Source: Oligoflexus tunisiensis (GTDB taxonomy: Bacteria; Bdellovibrionota_B; Oligoflexia; Oligoflexales; Oligoflexaceae). From it: a stretch of 64,000 bases of DNA. Location of the stretch: NCBI RefSeq assembly GCF_001748245.1, contig NZ_BDFO01000001.1:6601346-6665345 (forward strand), read 5' to 3'. Within the stretch, counting starts at the first letter, position 1. Every line of letters begins with the position of its first letter. Below, in pieces: positions 53,137 to 62,387 of the stretch. The notes below the pieces were generated by a model, which saw nothing but the letters and a program-made list of their open reading frames with translations, did not search any database and was not told the DNA's origin. Made by a program: the position numbers and the translations under genes.

Positions 53137-53820
53137 TCATTTATAGACACCGGCAGAATGGATAATCCATCCTAAGCCGATCTGAAAAGTAATATAGCGG
53201 ACTCGATCCTGTATTTTTGGATTTGACTGGCACTCCTGAATCGTAATGCAAGGCCTGGAACTGGACGATCCGGCTTCCAGAGAAGCGTTGAATTCCAATC
53301 GGCCTTTTGCAGGTGCTGACTTATCTTTGTTATACAGAATATCGAGAGGATTCAAATATGGATGAAGAATTGAGTATCCTATGAGAGCACGAAAGAACCT
53401 ATGGTCATGTGCTGTACCGGCTCCAGGGCCAATGTATCCTCCTTTGCCAAGGATCGCACTGTAGGTAGTGCTTCCGTCATAATATGAGGAAGCTATACCA
53501 TACTGTTGCAGGTTCATCGTTTCATTATCAGCATTCAAAAAGGGATTATCCTTTTCAATCTCAGAAGAGAGCGTGGATCTGATTCTTGAGATATCAAGTC
53601 TTTGTGCCCCAAAATTCAGGCCAACACCAAAACCTTCGCTACTTTCTCTGTCTAATCCTCCTAATTCAGCGTTTACCGAAAAATTATGCGTGAGTCTTGA
53701 ATCTTTCAGATCCTTTGACAGGCGGACTGCAATAGTCGGAGCAAACTCGAACGCAAACAGGTTTGAACTTACTAAGGACAGTCCGGCCAAACCAAGCTTC
53801 ATCAAAATCAGCATTCTCAT
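53137..53820 (-). CDS. Exported protein, possible outer-membrane beta-barrel
   Basis: 227 residues with signal peptide LGLAGLSLVSSNLFA. Alternating polar/hydrophobic strands (FAPTIAVRLSKDLKDSRLTH, FGVGLNFGAQRLDI, YITFQIGLGWIIHSAG) suggest a beta-barrel. No family name. Sits between two lipoprotein paralogs, with another exported barrel-like gene next to it. Confidence 0.55.
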   Translation of the reverse strand: MRMLILMKLGLAGLSLVSSNLFAFEFAPTIAVRLSKDLKDSRLTHNFSVNAELGGLDRESSEGFGVGLNFGAQRLDISRIRSTLSSEIEKDNPFLNADNETMNLQQYGIASSYYDGSTTYSAILGKGGYIGPGAGTAHDHRFFRALIGYSILHPYLNPLDILYNKDKSAPAKGRLEFNASLEAGSSSSRPCITIQECQSNPKIQDRVRYITFQIGLGWIIHSAGVYK

Positions 53821-53906
53821 TGAATGGAGTTCACTCCTCTTTGAAGCAATTGTATACTCTTGGCGCGTTCTTGTAGTCGCACTTAAATCCCTTACATTGC
53901 CAGTAG

Positions 53907-54398
53907 CTAATCTTTGGGATTAAAAAACATCCCAACGCCGAGGAAAAAGTCACTAATAGATTTTTTTACGACTCGCCCCCTCTTCTGCTCCAAATCGCTA
54001 TCGATATCTCTTTCGACCAATCTGGCCCCGGCAAAGAATATCGAATAATTAAAGGATAACATGCTGTAGCGGCCGTTGAATTTTCGCGGCCCTCCTGCCT
54101 CTTTGATGTCAACAATCTGTGCGATATGACCAGCGCTAAGATGAACCATATTCGTGGTCATCCCTAAGCGGCCTAACTCATATGCGAGTCCGAACTCCAC
54201 AGCGCTGCCGTCCTGAGTGTGGGTTACTGCCGCTGTATAGTAGTCTTTCAACAGCACACCATATGTAACCCAAGTTTCTCCTTTGGAAAAGGACGTGACT
54301 CTTCCCCAGACTCCAAACTCGCCAGCCAATGCGGTGTCACTCCAAATCAGAATCGAAACGAATAACGCTCTCATCCTCCCCGTCCTGCCGCTTGCCAT
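53907..54398 (-). CDS. Exported protein, possible outer-membrane beta-barrel
   Basis: 163 residues; signal MRALFVSILIWSDTALA (if started at the ATG at 54374). Strand-like pattern GVWGRVTSFSKGETWVTYGV and YYTAAVTHTQDGSAVEFGLAY. Ends in aromatic FFLGVGMFFNPKD. Same orientation as its neighbour at 53.1 kb; the two may form a small operon. Confidence 0.55.
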   Translation of the reverse strand: MASGRTGRMRALFVSILIWSDTALAGEFGVWGRVTSFSKGETWVTYGVLLKDYYTAAVTHTQDGSAVEFGLAYELGRLGMTTNMVHLSAGHIAQIVDIKEAGGPRKFNGRYSMLSFNYSIFFAGARLVERDIDSDLEQKRGRVVKKSISDFFLGVGMFFNPKD

Positions 54399-54617
54399 CA
54401 GTTAACCTCAAATTTGTTTTTTTGGCTTTTTTACAAGATCGACTCCGTAGTCACAATCTGCGATACCTGACTTGCTCTCAAACTGCCAGAATTTGGATAG
54501 ACAAAATTTTCGGCAATGTTGTTCATAATTCTGCCATAAAATCACGTTCATGGGAAAAGTTACAGACCCGATAAAGATATTAAAATCAATGGCTAATACT
54601 AAACTTACTTTCATACT

Positions 54618-54644
54618 ATGGATTTCTGACAAAAAGACCGATCC
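54618..54644 (+). promoter_or_regulatory. Sigma-28-like promoter of lipoprotein paralog 3
   Basis: ATGG, 15 bases (including GACAAAAAG), ACCGATCC. The -35 part is poor, but the -10 part and spacing agree with the other copies. It lies 27 bases before the ATG. Confidence 0.4.
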
Positions 54645-54671
54645 TCTGTTTGAAGATAACGGGGAGTTGTG

Positions 54672-55280
54672 ATGGCTTTATCAAAATATGCGAAAGCGGG
54701 ACGCCCTCTCATATGCTTAATGCTATGTGCGTGCGGCAATGATGAGACTAAGCAGTCCCTTCAAGAGCGATTCGAAGCAGTCTATGGCTATACGGATTGC
54801 AAGGAGGTGGAAATTGGTACGGCGTTAGCGCAACCAACTTGGATGATAGTATTTCACACTTACCATGGTGGCTACCTAGACCAAGCTGAGACAACCTTTT
54901 TGGATGAAAACTGTAAAACAACGTTTACCTTTCTCAATCGTTGGGCATCATATCAAATTCTGGATTCCTCAGACGAGGACACAGGGGAAATACTACTGGA
55001 AATAAAAACCAGAAGGATCATATCAGGCATCAATGAAAAGTTCCAGCCAGGTGCTCCAGTGATAGACTGCAATGCTGAGATGGCAGAAGACATAAGAAAA
55101 GAAGAATGTAAGACCTACTTTGATTCCACCCAGTTTGTCACCCGCTATGTGACTTCAAAATTGACCGCTGAAGGCTTGCAGCCCTTCAAAGACGTAGACA
55201 GTGCAGGCACTAGCGAGGAGACAAGAAGCACAGAATTGGCTCCGTATGTTCTGAGCGTTCTTGATCCGATCGATAAGTAA
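54672..55280 (+). CDS. Small lipoprotein paralog 3
   Basis: 202 residues from ATG 54672 with GGGGAG upstream. Signal ends LICLMLCACG as in paralog 1. Carries SLQERFEAVYGYTDC and VFHTYHGGYLDQAETTFLDE; the middle is the most diverged of the family (INEKFQPGAPVIDCNAEMAE). Confidence 0.8.
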   Translation: MALSKYAKAGRPLICLMLCACGNDETKQSLQERFEAVYGYTDCKEVEIGTALAQPTWMIVFHTYHGGYLDQAETTFLDENCKTTFTFLNRWASYQILDSSDEDTGEILLEIKTRRIISGINEKFQPGAPVIDCNAEMAEDIRKEECKTYFDSTQFVTRYVTSKLTAEGLQPFKDVDSAGTSEETRSTELAPYVLSVLDPIDK

Positions 55281-55678
55281 GCGCGCCAAGCTCATACTAA
55301 GACCCTGCCTTACCTAGGGCTTTGATTCAGCCTCGATAGGGGCGCCCTCTGGTCGAATCCAGGGGTATCGTCGCGTGTGGCAAAGAAGAAGAAAAAGTTC
55401 CCAAGATATCCCGTCCAATGCATTCAATCAAGGATGCTGATGTCGAAATATTGATAGATAATGACGATGCAGATCCCGATTATTCTGGTATAGCTTTCAT
55501 TTTTCAAATGAACGAAGGGGAAGACCTTCCTGATATCTGGGAAATAAATAAGACGGCACCTGGAAATTCTGCGCTTCAGACACCTGCATGCCCACCGTAT
55601 TTGGCTTTCCACTTGTAGAAAGCCTAGTGGCACAGGAGATTCAACTAATCAACGGAAGAGAATGACAGGGAACCCTCG
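55281..55678. other. Spacer between convergent lipoprotein paralogs
   Basis: One plus-strand frame (55418-55618, 66 codons, MHSIKDADVEILIDNDDADP) has an acidic, coding-like composition but no ribosome site. Nothing else recognised. Confidence 0.35.
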
Positions 55679-56281
55679 CTACTTATCAATCGCATCAAGA
55701 ACACCTAAAGTGTATGGGGCCAACTCAGTACTTCTAGTCTCCTCAGTTGTGCCTGCACTATCAATATCTTTGAATGGCTGCAGCCCTTCAACTGAAAGGT
55801 TTAAGGTCACATAGCGTTTGGCCTCAAAGTACGGCTTGCACTCTTCCTTCCGGAAGTCTTCAGCCATTTCAACATTGCAATTAGCCTTAGGGATTCCGAC
55901 CATTTCCGGTGGAGCATTTTCATTTGTTACTGCAAGAATCCTTCTGGTCTTAATTTCCAAATATATCTCTCCTGTTTCTTCGTTTGAGGAACTCAAGATC
56001 TGATACGATGCCCATCGATTTACTGAGGTAAACACTGTTTTGCATTTCTCATCAAGAAAGGTAGTCTCCTTTTGGTCAAGATACCCCCCGTAGTAGGTAT
56101 GAAAGACTCTAATCCATGTTGGTTGCATCAGCGCGGTGCCAATCGTCACCTCTGTGCAATCCGTATAACCATATATAGCATCAAACCGCTCTTGCAAAGA
56201 TTGTGGCTCCACCTCATCATCTCCGCAAGCTGCAATCCATAAGCACAAAAATAATACCGGAACCAGGGTATGCATTGACAT
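55679..56281 (-). CDS. Small lipoprotein paralog 4
   Basis: 200 residues; signal MSMHTLVPVLFLCLWIAACG with lipobox WIAAC and GAGGAG before the ATG. Conserved SLQERFDAIYGYTDC, TALMQPTW, VFHTYYGGYLDQKETTFLDE; ends TLGVLDAIDK. The upstream CCGATCA is present but its -35 partner is weak. Confidence 0.8.
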   Translation of the reverse strand: MSMHTLVPVLFLCLWIAACGDDEVEPQSLQERFDAIYGYTDCTEVTIGTALMQPTWIRVFHTYYGGYLDQKETTFLDEKCKTVFTSVNRWASYQILSSSNEETGEIYLEIKTRRILAVTNENAPPEMVGIPKANCNVEMAEDFRKEECKPYFEAKRYVTLNLSVEGLQPFKDIDSAGTTEETRSTELAPYTLGVLDAIDK

Positions 56282-56381
56282 CAGCTCTCCTCTCGGCCTC
56301 TAAAATTTTTGATCGGTATATGACCTTAGAGACCAAAGATCTCAGGGGAACCAAACTTGTAAACAGACAACCTGGCGGCGG

Positions 56382-56996
56382 TCAATCGATCGGATCAAGA
56401 ACGTTCAAGACGTATGGAGCGAGTTCTGTGCTACGTGCCTCCTCCGTAGTGCCTACGGTGTCGATATCTTTGAAGGGCTGCAGACCATCAGCACTTAGGA
56501 TTAAAGTTACATAGCGAGGGACAAAACTGGTAGCATCAAAATAGGTCTTACATTCCTCTTTGCGAATATCGGTTCCCATTTCTACATTGCAATTGACGTC
56601 TGCTATCCCAGGAAGCTCTGGAGGAGCATTCTCATTGGTACCTGATAAGATCCTTCGGGTCTTGAGCTCCAAATGTATCTCTCCGCTCGCTTCATTTGAG
56701 GAGCTTAGAATACTGTATGTTGCCCAGCGGTTTAGAGAGGTGTATGAGGACCTGCACTCCTCGTCGAGAAACGTCGTTTCAATTTGGCGAAGATAACCAC
56801 CAGAGTATGTATGAAATACCGTGATCCATGTTTGCTGAGTCAATGCGGTGCCTATAATCGCATCCTTACAATCAGTATAGCCATAGACTGCTTCGAACCG
56901 CTCCTGAAGGGATTGTTTGGTCTCATCCCTCCCGCACGCGCAAAGAATTAAGTACATGAGAGGGGCGCCTACGTTAGCATATTTAAGTAATCCCAT
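56382..56996 (-). CDS. Small lipoprotein paralog 5
   Basis: 204 residues; signal ends LMYLILCACGRDE and GAGGAG precedes the ATG. Very close to paralog 1 in the body (TALTQQTW, TETTFLDE-like, SLNRWATYSILSSSNE, YFDATSFVPRYVTL). Ends VLNVLDPID, one residue shorter. Confidence 0.8.
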   Translation of the reverse strand: MGLLKYANVGAPLMYLILCACGRDETKQSLQERFEAVYGYTDCKDAIIGTALTQQTWITVFHTYSGGYLRQIETTFLDEECRSSYTSLNRWATYSILSSSNEASGEIHLELKTRRILSGTNENAPPELPGIADVNCNVEMGTDIRKEECKTYFDATSFVPRYVTLILSADGLQPFKDIDTVGTTEEARSTELAPYVLNVLDPID

Positions 56997-57023
56997 GGCA
57001 ACTCCTCTTCATAACAGAACTTT

Positions 57024-57050
57024 AGATCGGTCTCTTGGCAAAAAATCTTG
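57024..57050 (-). promoter_or_regulatory. Sigma-28-like promoter of lipoprotein paralog 5
   Basis: On the minus strand CAAG, 15 bases, ACCGATCT, 27 bases before the ATG. The region AAGATTTTTTGCCAAGAGACCGATC is nearly identical to that before paralog 1. Confidence 0.45.
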
Positions 57051-57136
57051 ACTCTCAAACGTGACCTGACTTAGTTACTAGGGGTTCAAAGAGAAAAAGA
57101 ACCCATTCATCGGGTGCCCCGATTATGCAATAGGAG

Positions 57137-57397
57137 TCAGTCCTTGTATTTCTTCCGAAGTTCGCCAACGGCACTCAAAGTCTGCAAGAGCAGAAACCAA
57201 ACGCTTATAAAAGCCAGAATAAACGCCTGCTCCTTGACGATGCCCCATTGAATAGGTTTATTAAACGCTATGCTGGCCCCTATTCCTGCTGCAATAAGAA
57301 ACAGGAAAAAGGCCAAGCAAAGCACCAACAATCGGCGATCGCGCTTACTGGTGCTAGCCAAAACATACTTGAGGTTGTCCAGAAGACCATATTTCAT
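57137..57397 (-). CDS. Small two-helix membrane protein
   Basis: 86 residues with helices LLVLCLAFFLFLIAAGIGAS and AFILAFISVWFLLLQTLSAV flanked by basic ends. Function unknown. Divergent from the ECF41 promoter region. Confidence 0.6.
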   Translation of the reverse strand: MKYGLLDNLKYVLASTSKRDRRLLVLCLAFFLFLIAAGIGASIAFNKPIQWGIVKEQAFILAFISVWFLLLQTLSAVGELRKKYKD

Positions 57398-57700
57398 AAA
57401 CCCATCCTTTTCAGATGATCAGGAACAGATCCAGGACAGAGTTTACTGGCGGAATAAAGCGCCTGCCAATAAACCCGTCGTTCGACCTATCACTTTCGTC
57501 TGGCATGGCGGGACTTACAACTTTTAACCTCGCGGACATGGGATTTGAAAACCTGGCCTGGATAACCTTAAGACAACCACTGCAAATTTCAACTCTAACT
57601 GAACTTATACCTCGCAGCTAAATTCCTCTGCCCCGCCCCCCATTATAATATTTTAACTTTCCCATAGTTTCACTATGTTAGAATAAACGACCGTAAGGTT

Positions 57701-57727
57701 TGTCACGTTTCAGAGTCTGGATTCGTC
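57701..57727 (+). promoter_or_regulatory. ECF41 autoregulated promoter
   Basis: TGTCACG, 16 bases, CGTC. The described target motif of ECF41 sigma factors is TGTCACA with CGTC at the same spacing. It lies 52 bases upstream of the ATG of the ECF41 gene, implying autoregulation. Confidence 0.75.
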
Positions 57728-57779
57728 AGGCTTGGGAACGTCCCCTTAGGGACCATAGGCAAGGAATAGGGACACCACC

Positions 57780-58670
57780 ATGGACAAGAACGATTGGTTG
57801 GCAAAGAGCTTCCAGGACAATCGCGCCCACCTGAAGGCAGTGGCCTACCGCATGCTGGGATCACCTGTCGAAGCTGATGATGCCGTTCAGGAGGCCTGGC
57901 TGCGACTGAGCCGCTCCGATACCGAACAGATCGAGAATCTAGGCGGATGGCTGACAACAGTGGTCGCCAGAGTCTGCCTGGACTTCCTGCGCTCACGCAA
58001 GGCCAAGCGCGAAGCTCCACTTGACGAGCCCGTACCTGATGTTGGAGCCGGGCATCCGGAAGACGAGTCTTTGGTTGCTGATTCTGTCGGCCCAGCCTTG
58101 CTCATCGTCCTGGATAGTCTGACCCCAGCTGAGCGGGTATCGTTCGTATTGCACGACCTCTTCGATCTCTCCTTCGACGAAATCGCCCCGATCGTCGATC
58201 GTTCCGTTGCGGCTGCGAGGCAACTGGCGAGCCGTGCCAGGCGACGCGTTCGAGGCATGCGGACCACTTCTCAGGCTGACAGCCCACGGCAGCGCGAGGT
58301 GGTCTCGGCTTTTCTCGCCGCTTCCCGTGAGGGCAGATTTGAAGCCCTCCTTAGCTTGCTGGATCCTGACATCATACTGCGTGCCGATGCAGCTGCGATC
58401 AAAATCACGACCGCAAATCAAAGTCGTGGTGCACCGGCCTTCGAGCCTGAAATGCGCAATCCGAGGACCATTGCTGAAACATTCAAGGGCAAGGCCGCCG
58501 GTGCCCAGCTGGCATTTATCGATGGCTTCGAGGGGGCAACCTGGCTGCAAGGGGCGAAGCCTCGTGTTGTGTTTGCCTTTGCCGTTCGTGATGGGTTGAT
58601 TACCGAGATCGACGTGATTATGGACCCTCAGCACCTGGCGAAGACCGAAATTGAGCTGATCGAGTCCTAG
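57780..58670 (+). CDS. ECF41-family sigma factor (SigJ-like)
   Basis: 296 residues. Region 2 DAVQEAWLRLSRSD with GGWLTTVVARVCLDFLRSRK, region 4 LTPAERVSFVLHDLFDLSFD then AARQLASRARRRVRG. The C-terminal 120 residues form the SnoaL-like extension (REGRFEALLSLLDPDIILRAD, and a VVFAFAVRDGLITEIDVI end) that regulates ECF41 factors without an anti-sigma protein. Followed by a DoxX-like gene, a typical ECF41 target partner. Confidence 0.92.
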   Translation: MDKNDWLAKSFQDNRAHLKAVAYRMLGSPVEADDAVQEAWLRLSRSDTEQIENLGGWLTTVVARVCLDFLRSRKAKREAPLDEPVPDVGAGHPEDESLVADSVGPALLIVLDSLTPAERVSFVLHDLFDLSFDEIAPIVDRSVAAARQLASRARRRVRGMRTTSQADSPRQREVVSAFLAASREGRFEALLSLLDPDIILRADAAAIKITTANQSRGAPAFEPEMRNPRTIAETFKGKAAGAQLAFIDGFEGATWLQGAKPRVVFAFAVRDGLITEIDVIMDPQHLAKTEIELIES

Positions 58671-58716
58671 GCTCGTTTGAGCGGTCGTGTTCCTCAAATC
58701 TTTTAGGAGGTGAACC

Positions 58717-59100
58717 TTGAATATTTTCTTTTGGATCCTGCAAGTTCTTCTCGCCCTGCATACCATCATGGGAGCCGTATGGAAGTTCAAAAACTCCGCC
58801 GAGCAGACCATGCCATCGCTGAAAGCCATTCCCCAAGGAGTTTGGCTGTCTCTGAGCGTCTTTGAGATTCTGTGCAGCCTCGCCCTGATTCTTCCCGTCT
58901 TCAATAAATCCTTGGGTATCCTGGTCCCTCTCGCAGCTCTCGGCATTGCTGCGGAAATGCTGCTCTTTACTGGCTTGCATTTTGCTTCGGGTCACAAGGA
59001 GTTCGGGCCTGTGATCTATTGGCTGGTGGTTGCTGTGTTTGCCGGATTTGTTGCTTATGGCAGGCATGTGCTGCAGCCTTTTGTAATTGGCGGTTCGTAA
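58717..59100 (+). CDS. DoxX-like membrane protein
   Basis: 127 residues from a TTG start with AGGAGGTG upstream. Four hydrophobic helices (VWLSLSVFEILCSLALILPV; ILVPLAALGIAAEMLLFTGL). DoxX-like proteins are common partners of ECF41 factors, sometimes in redox functions. 46 bases downstream of the sigma gene, so co-transcribed. Confidence 0.8.
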   Translation: MNIFFWILQVLLALHTIMGAVWKFKNSAEQTMPSLKAIPQGVWLSLSVFEILCSLALILPVFNKSLGILVPLAALGIAAEMLLFTGLHFASGHKEFGPVIYWLVVAVFAGFVAYGRHVLQPFVIGGS

Positions 59101-59190
59101 TACTCGTTTTCCTTTCCATGGATGTTGCCGGGCCAGGGTCGATAACGAAGGTTGCGGCATAACCGCAGGCGATCGACAATTTTCTGAACG

Positions 59191-59808
59191 TTGAAAGGGC
59201 AATCTTTGATCAAACTACTCCTTGCAGTCGTCTTTTTGCTTGGCTGTACAAAGAAAAACGATTCAACAGAATCGTCTGAATCCCCTAAAAGCTGCAATCA
59301 ACATCAGACCGCTGAAACTTGTCAAACTGCGCCGAATTGCGTTCCTAAAAGCGGGATCGATGTCACGACCAAGGAAAATGTCTTTCTGGGTTGCCTTAAC
59401 GCTTTTTCCGAGGCTTTACGTTGCCATGCTCCGGTCTCATGTTTTACGCATTCTTCCGGGCAACGAGTTGTCAGCGAGGAGAGTTGCTTGTTCGAAAATT
59501 GGACAGAAGTCGGTTGCACGGAATCGGAGAAAAAAATTCCATTTTTCAATCCCTGTGATGTCTCCACCGCAAGTGAATGCAGCTCGGATCAAAAATGCTA
59601 TTTGCGATCCGCTCGCAATGTGGTCACGCGCGAAATGGTTGTCATAGGTTGTGTGCGCGAGGGTGGGCTGTGTGGCGATGCTATTACATGTTATACCAAT
59701 CCAGATCGGACCATACGTGTGATCGATACTCAAGTCTGCTCGACATTCCCTGATTGGGAGTCTACGGCTTGTGAACCGGGAGATCATGATGCCCTTCAAG
59801 CACAGTAA
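59191..59808 (+). CDS. Cysteine-rich lipoprotein with internal duplication
   Basis: 205 residues from TTG 59191; signal and lipobox LLAVVFLLGC. Two similar halves each contain a C...C...C series: PNCVPKSGIDVTTKENVFLG and QKCYLRSARNVVTREMVVIG. About 14 cysteines suggest disulfides. No family recognised. Followed by a terminator. Confidence 0.65.
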   Translation: MKGQSLIKLLLAVVFLLGCTKKNDSTESSESPKSCNQHQTAETCQTAPNCVPKSGIDVTTKENVFLGCLNAFSEALRCHAPVSCFTHSSGQRVVSEESCLFENWTEVGCTESEKKIPFFNPCDVSTASECSSDQKCYLRSARNVVTREMVVIGCVREGGLCGDAITCYTNPDRTIRVIDTQVCSTFPDWESTACEPGDHDALQAQ

Positions 59809-59866
59809 TTTGGCTCATACTTGACTGGAGACTATCACGGAGCAGCCCCGAATTAAGACTCACCCC

Positions 59867-59900
59867 AAAAGGTCCTGGCAATTATTCCCAGGACCTTTTT
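59867..59900 (+). terminator. Rho-independent terminator
   Basis: AAAAGGTCCTGG, loop, CCAGGACCTTTTT: a 12-bp stem with T-run. Ends the cysteine-rich lipoprotein transcript. Confidence 0.85.
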
Positions 59901-59987
59901 GCCTTGTGATGACTCTCATTGCGGAAAGCTGCAAGATCCCTTAAAACTCCTGCCTGGTTCATGCATCAATGTTCAGGGAGGATGAAG

Positions 59988-61064
59988 ATGTTGGAACGAT
60001 CGAAGCTGCTTTATTGCACATTCAGTGTTGTCTTCGCAGCCTGGGGAGGATCGGCTTTCGCCGGTGTTCGCCTGACGGCTGAAGAGCAAACGCTGGCCAG
60101 ACTCATCAATGAATATCGAGTGAGCAAGGGTTTGCCGGCTGTTCCGCTGTCGACATCGCTGAGTCGCGTGGCCCAGATCCATACCTGGGATATAGCCACG
60201 AATCACCCAAATACCGGTACTGGCGCCAATGGAGTGCCTTGCGACCTTCATAGCTGGTCGAATAAGGGGACTTGGTCTCCGATATGTTTCACAGGCCCAG
60301 AAGGCGAGTTCATGTGGAGCAAACCGCGCGAGCTGACGTCATATCCCTCCAACGGGTTTGAGATCTCGGCAGGCGCCGGGGGAAGTCTGACGCCCGAAGC
60401 GGCTCTGAATGGCTGGAAAAGCAGCGGCCCGCACAATGATGTGATTCTGAATCAGGGACCCTGGACAGGAACCTGGCAGGCGATGGGTGTAGGGATTTAT
60501 CATGGTTATGCCCACGTTTGGTTTGGTGAGGTCGCGGATGCAGCCGGCGCCCCCGAATCTGCGGTTCTGAATCCCAATCCTGCGATCGCTTCGGACAAAT
60601 TCTATCGCCTTAAAAATTTCAGCATGGAAAAGGACAATAAGTGTTTGGAAGGCAATCAGCTCGCAGCAGGGGCTGCCCTGAAAGGGGCTTCGTTCATGGA
60701 CAATTGTCAAGCTGTAAGCGGGCAGGCCTGGTTCTTTGTCGCGACTCCTGATGGTTACTATAGGATCACCAATGCATTTCTTGGAAGCGCCAACAAATGC
60801 CTCGAAGGCAATAATAAGGTATCAGGCTCGACAGCCGATGGAGCAGCATTCATGGCTGATTGTCAAAACGTTTCGGGCCAGAAATGGAAAATCGCGCCTC
60901 AGGGAGGCCATGGATATTTCCAGATGACGACCCAATTCCAGGAAGCAAATAACAAATGCTTCGAATCCACCTATCTGAATGCAGCGACCAAACAAGGTGG
61001 TCCAGCATTCCTGGGCGATTGCCAAAACTTCAGCCGGCAATTGTGGAAGCTGGAAGAGCTTTGA
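59988..61064 (+). CDS. CAP/SCP domain protein with trefoil-like C-terminus
   Basis: 358 residues. ATG 59988 lies 6 bases after GGGAGG; signal peptide CTFSVVFAAWGGSAFA. The CAP domain (about 25-190) has LARLINEYRVSKGLPAVPLS, GWKSSGPHNDVILN and GVGIYHGYAHVWFGE, the family's signature. Three C-terminal repeats (DNKCLEGN...DNCQAVSGQAWFF; ANKCLEGN...DCQNVSGQKWKI; NNKCFEST...DCQNFSRQLWKL) resemble ricin-type QxW trefoil units for carbohydrate binding. Exported, probably acting on or sticking to other cells. Confidence 0.82.
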   Translation: MLERSKLLYCTFSVVFAAWGGSAFAGVRLTAEEQTLARLINEYRVSKGLPAVPLSTSLSRVAQIHTWDIATNHPNTGTGANGVPCDLHSWSNKGTWSPICFTGPEGEFMWSKPRELTSYPSNGFEISAGAGGSLTPEAALNGWKSSGPHNDVILNQGPWTGTWQAMGVGIYHGYAHVWFGEVADAAGAPESAVLNPNPAIASDKFYRLKNFSMEKDNKCLEGNQLAAGAALKGASFMDNCQAVSGQAWFFVATPDGYYRITNAFLGSANKCLEGNNKVSGSTADGAAFMADCQNVSGQKWKIAPQGGHGYFQMTTQFQEANNKCFESTYLNAATKQGGPAFLGDCQNFSRQLWKLEEL

Positions 61065-61133
61065 GAGGGGCGCGTCTGACCTGATCCAGCGCCCCCTTCC
61101 CAAAGTCCGCACGCCTCTCGTTTCCGCGAGACG

Positions 61134-61568
61134 TCATGGTTGAGCGGTAACGTCTGGACCTGGACCCCCGGTGTGTGGACGGGCAGCTGGATTGTAATCT
61201 TCAAAGCCTTGTTTTTTAGGCAAGCCCGTTGGCATCTCATTTTCTTCGTCGCTCTCACCAGCGTCTGCCGTCACTATCGTCGACCCGTCTTTTGGCTTCA
61301 GTTCATCACGCAGGGATATTTCATCGTCAATTCCCCGGCGGCTTGATGCAATGTCAGCTCGCAGTTCTGAAGCCGGCAAATCTTCGCCTGCCGTAGAGAC
61401 CTTGCGGCCCTGTCCGATCGCTTCATCGCTGGAAGCGGTGTTCATGCTGGCTGCTATTTCATCGGTTGAGCTATCGTCTGAGGTCGCCTGGTCAGATGGC
61501 CTCGCTGACTCTTCCCTGTCATCCGCTTGAGCTTGCGGTTGTCCTGGCCGTTGCTTTGCCTTTGCCAT
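61134..61568 (-). CDS. Disordered acidic protein
   Basis: 144 residues from ATG 61568 (AAGGAGG upstream). Rich in E, D, S and A with no predicted fold (ARPSDQATSDDSSTDEIAAS). Possibly a small stress-associated or linker protein. No family. Confidence 0.55.
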   Translation of the reverse strand: MAKAKQRPGQPQAQADDREESARPSDQATSDDSSTDEIAASMNTASSDEAIGQGRKVSTAGEDLPASELRADIASSRRGIDDEISLRDELKPKDGSTIVTADAGESDEENEMPTGLPKKQGFEDYNPAARPHTGGPGPDVTAQP

Positions 61569-61739
61569 GAGAGAACCCTCCTTGGTGAGCGGAAATGAGG
61601 CATCCCTTGCCTCATACACACGGCTGCTCATATGGCGCGCAGGCAGCACGTTGCTATAAATTTCTAGCAATAAATAGACCATCCTACGGCAGGATTGACT
61701 AAAGTCGCCGACGACAGCGTATTTTCGCCGCATTTTATA

Positions 61740-62298
61740 TCAGGAATCATAACGCTTCACGTCAACCACACGATCAAAGCAGGCAACCAAAAGCAAACTG
61801 ATGACATACGGAGGGAGCATGCCCCGGATCATTCGGTTCAAGTTTTGTTCGATCATCCCCAGCGCCGAAAAAACTAACAACCCGGCAGTGACAGCTAAGT
61901 GAAAAATGATGAAACCTTTGAGTTTGCTTCCTAGGCCCATCGCTGTGGGACGGGAGGATGGCCAGGCCGAGCAAGAAGAAAACCGGACGATTCGCTCTGA
62001 ACTATGGAAAAGTCCCCAACGTATAGCGCATCCTGTTCTGATAAAAATTGAAAGCGAACGTGACAGGATCTGATGGATCAAACGTCCCCCAATTAAAGAC
62101 GATATCCAGGTTTTGCGAGCGGTCTGCAATTCGCAACGCATTGTGCCCAAATCGACTATATATCGCGTCGCCTACATCATAAGTCTGCAGGAAAATTTTG
62201 ACCTGACTCACATCATCTGGAGGTTTGTATTCAAATGCTCCCCACAAAGGTCGAGCCACCAGGAAGAGGGCAGGAATGAATTTCGCCAGAGTATTCAT
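61740..62298 (-). pseudogene. DUF4105/Lnb-like membrane protein, internal deletion
   Basis: The N-terminus at 62298-62002 reads IYSRFGHNALRIADRSQNLD and VFNWGTFDPSDP then QNRMRYTLGTFP, the signature opening of DUF4105 (Lnb-like acyltransferase) proteins, but stops after 98 codons. Another frame down to 61740 carries membrane helices (LKGFIIFHLAVTAGLLVFSA) that fit the end of the same gene. The middle of a normal protein is missing. Confidence 0.7.
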
Positions 62299-62387
62299 AG
62301 CGATTTATGCATAATAATACCCATATGGTCTAGCCATCCACCATCAAGTATTGTCAAATATTGAAGAACAATAAAAAAGGAAGCCCA

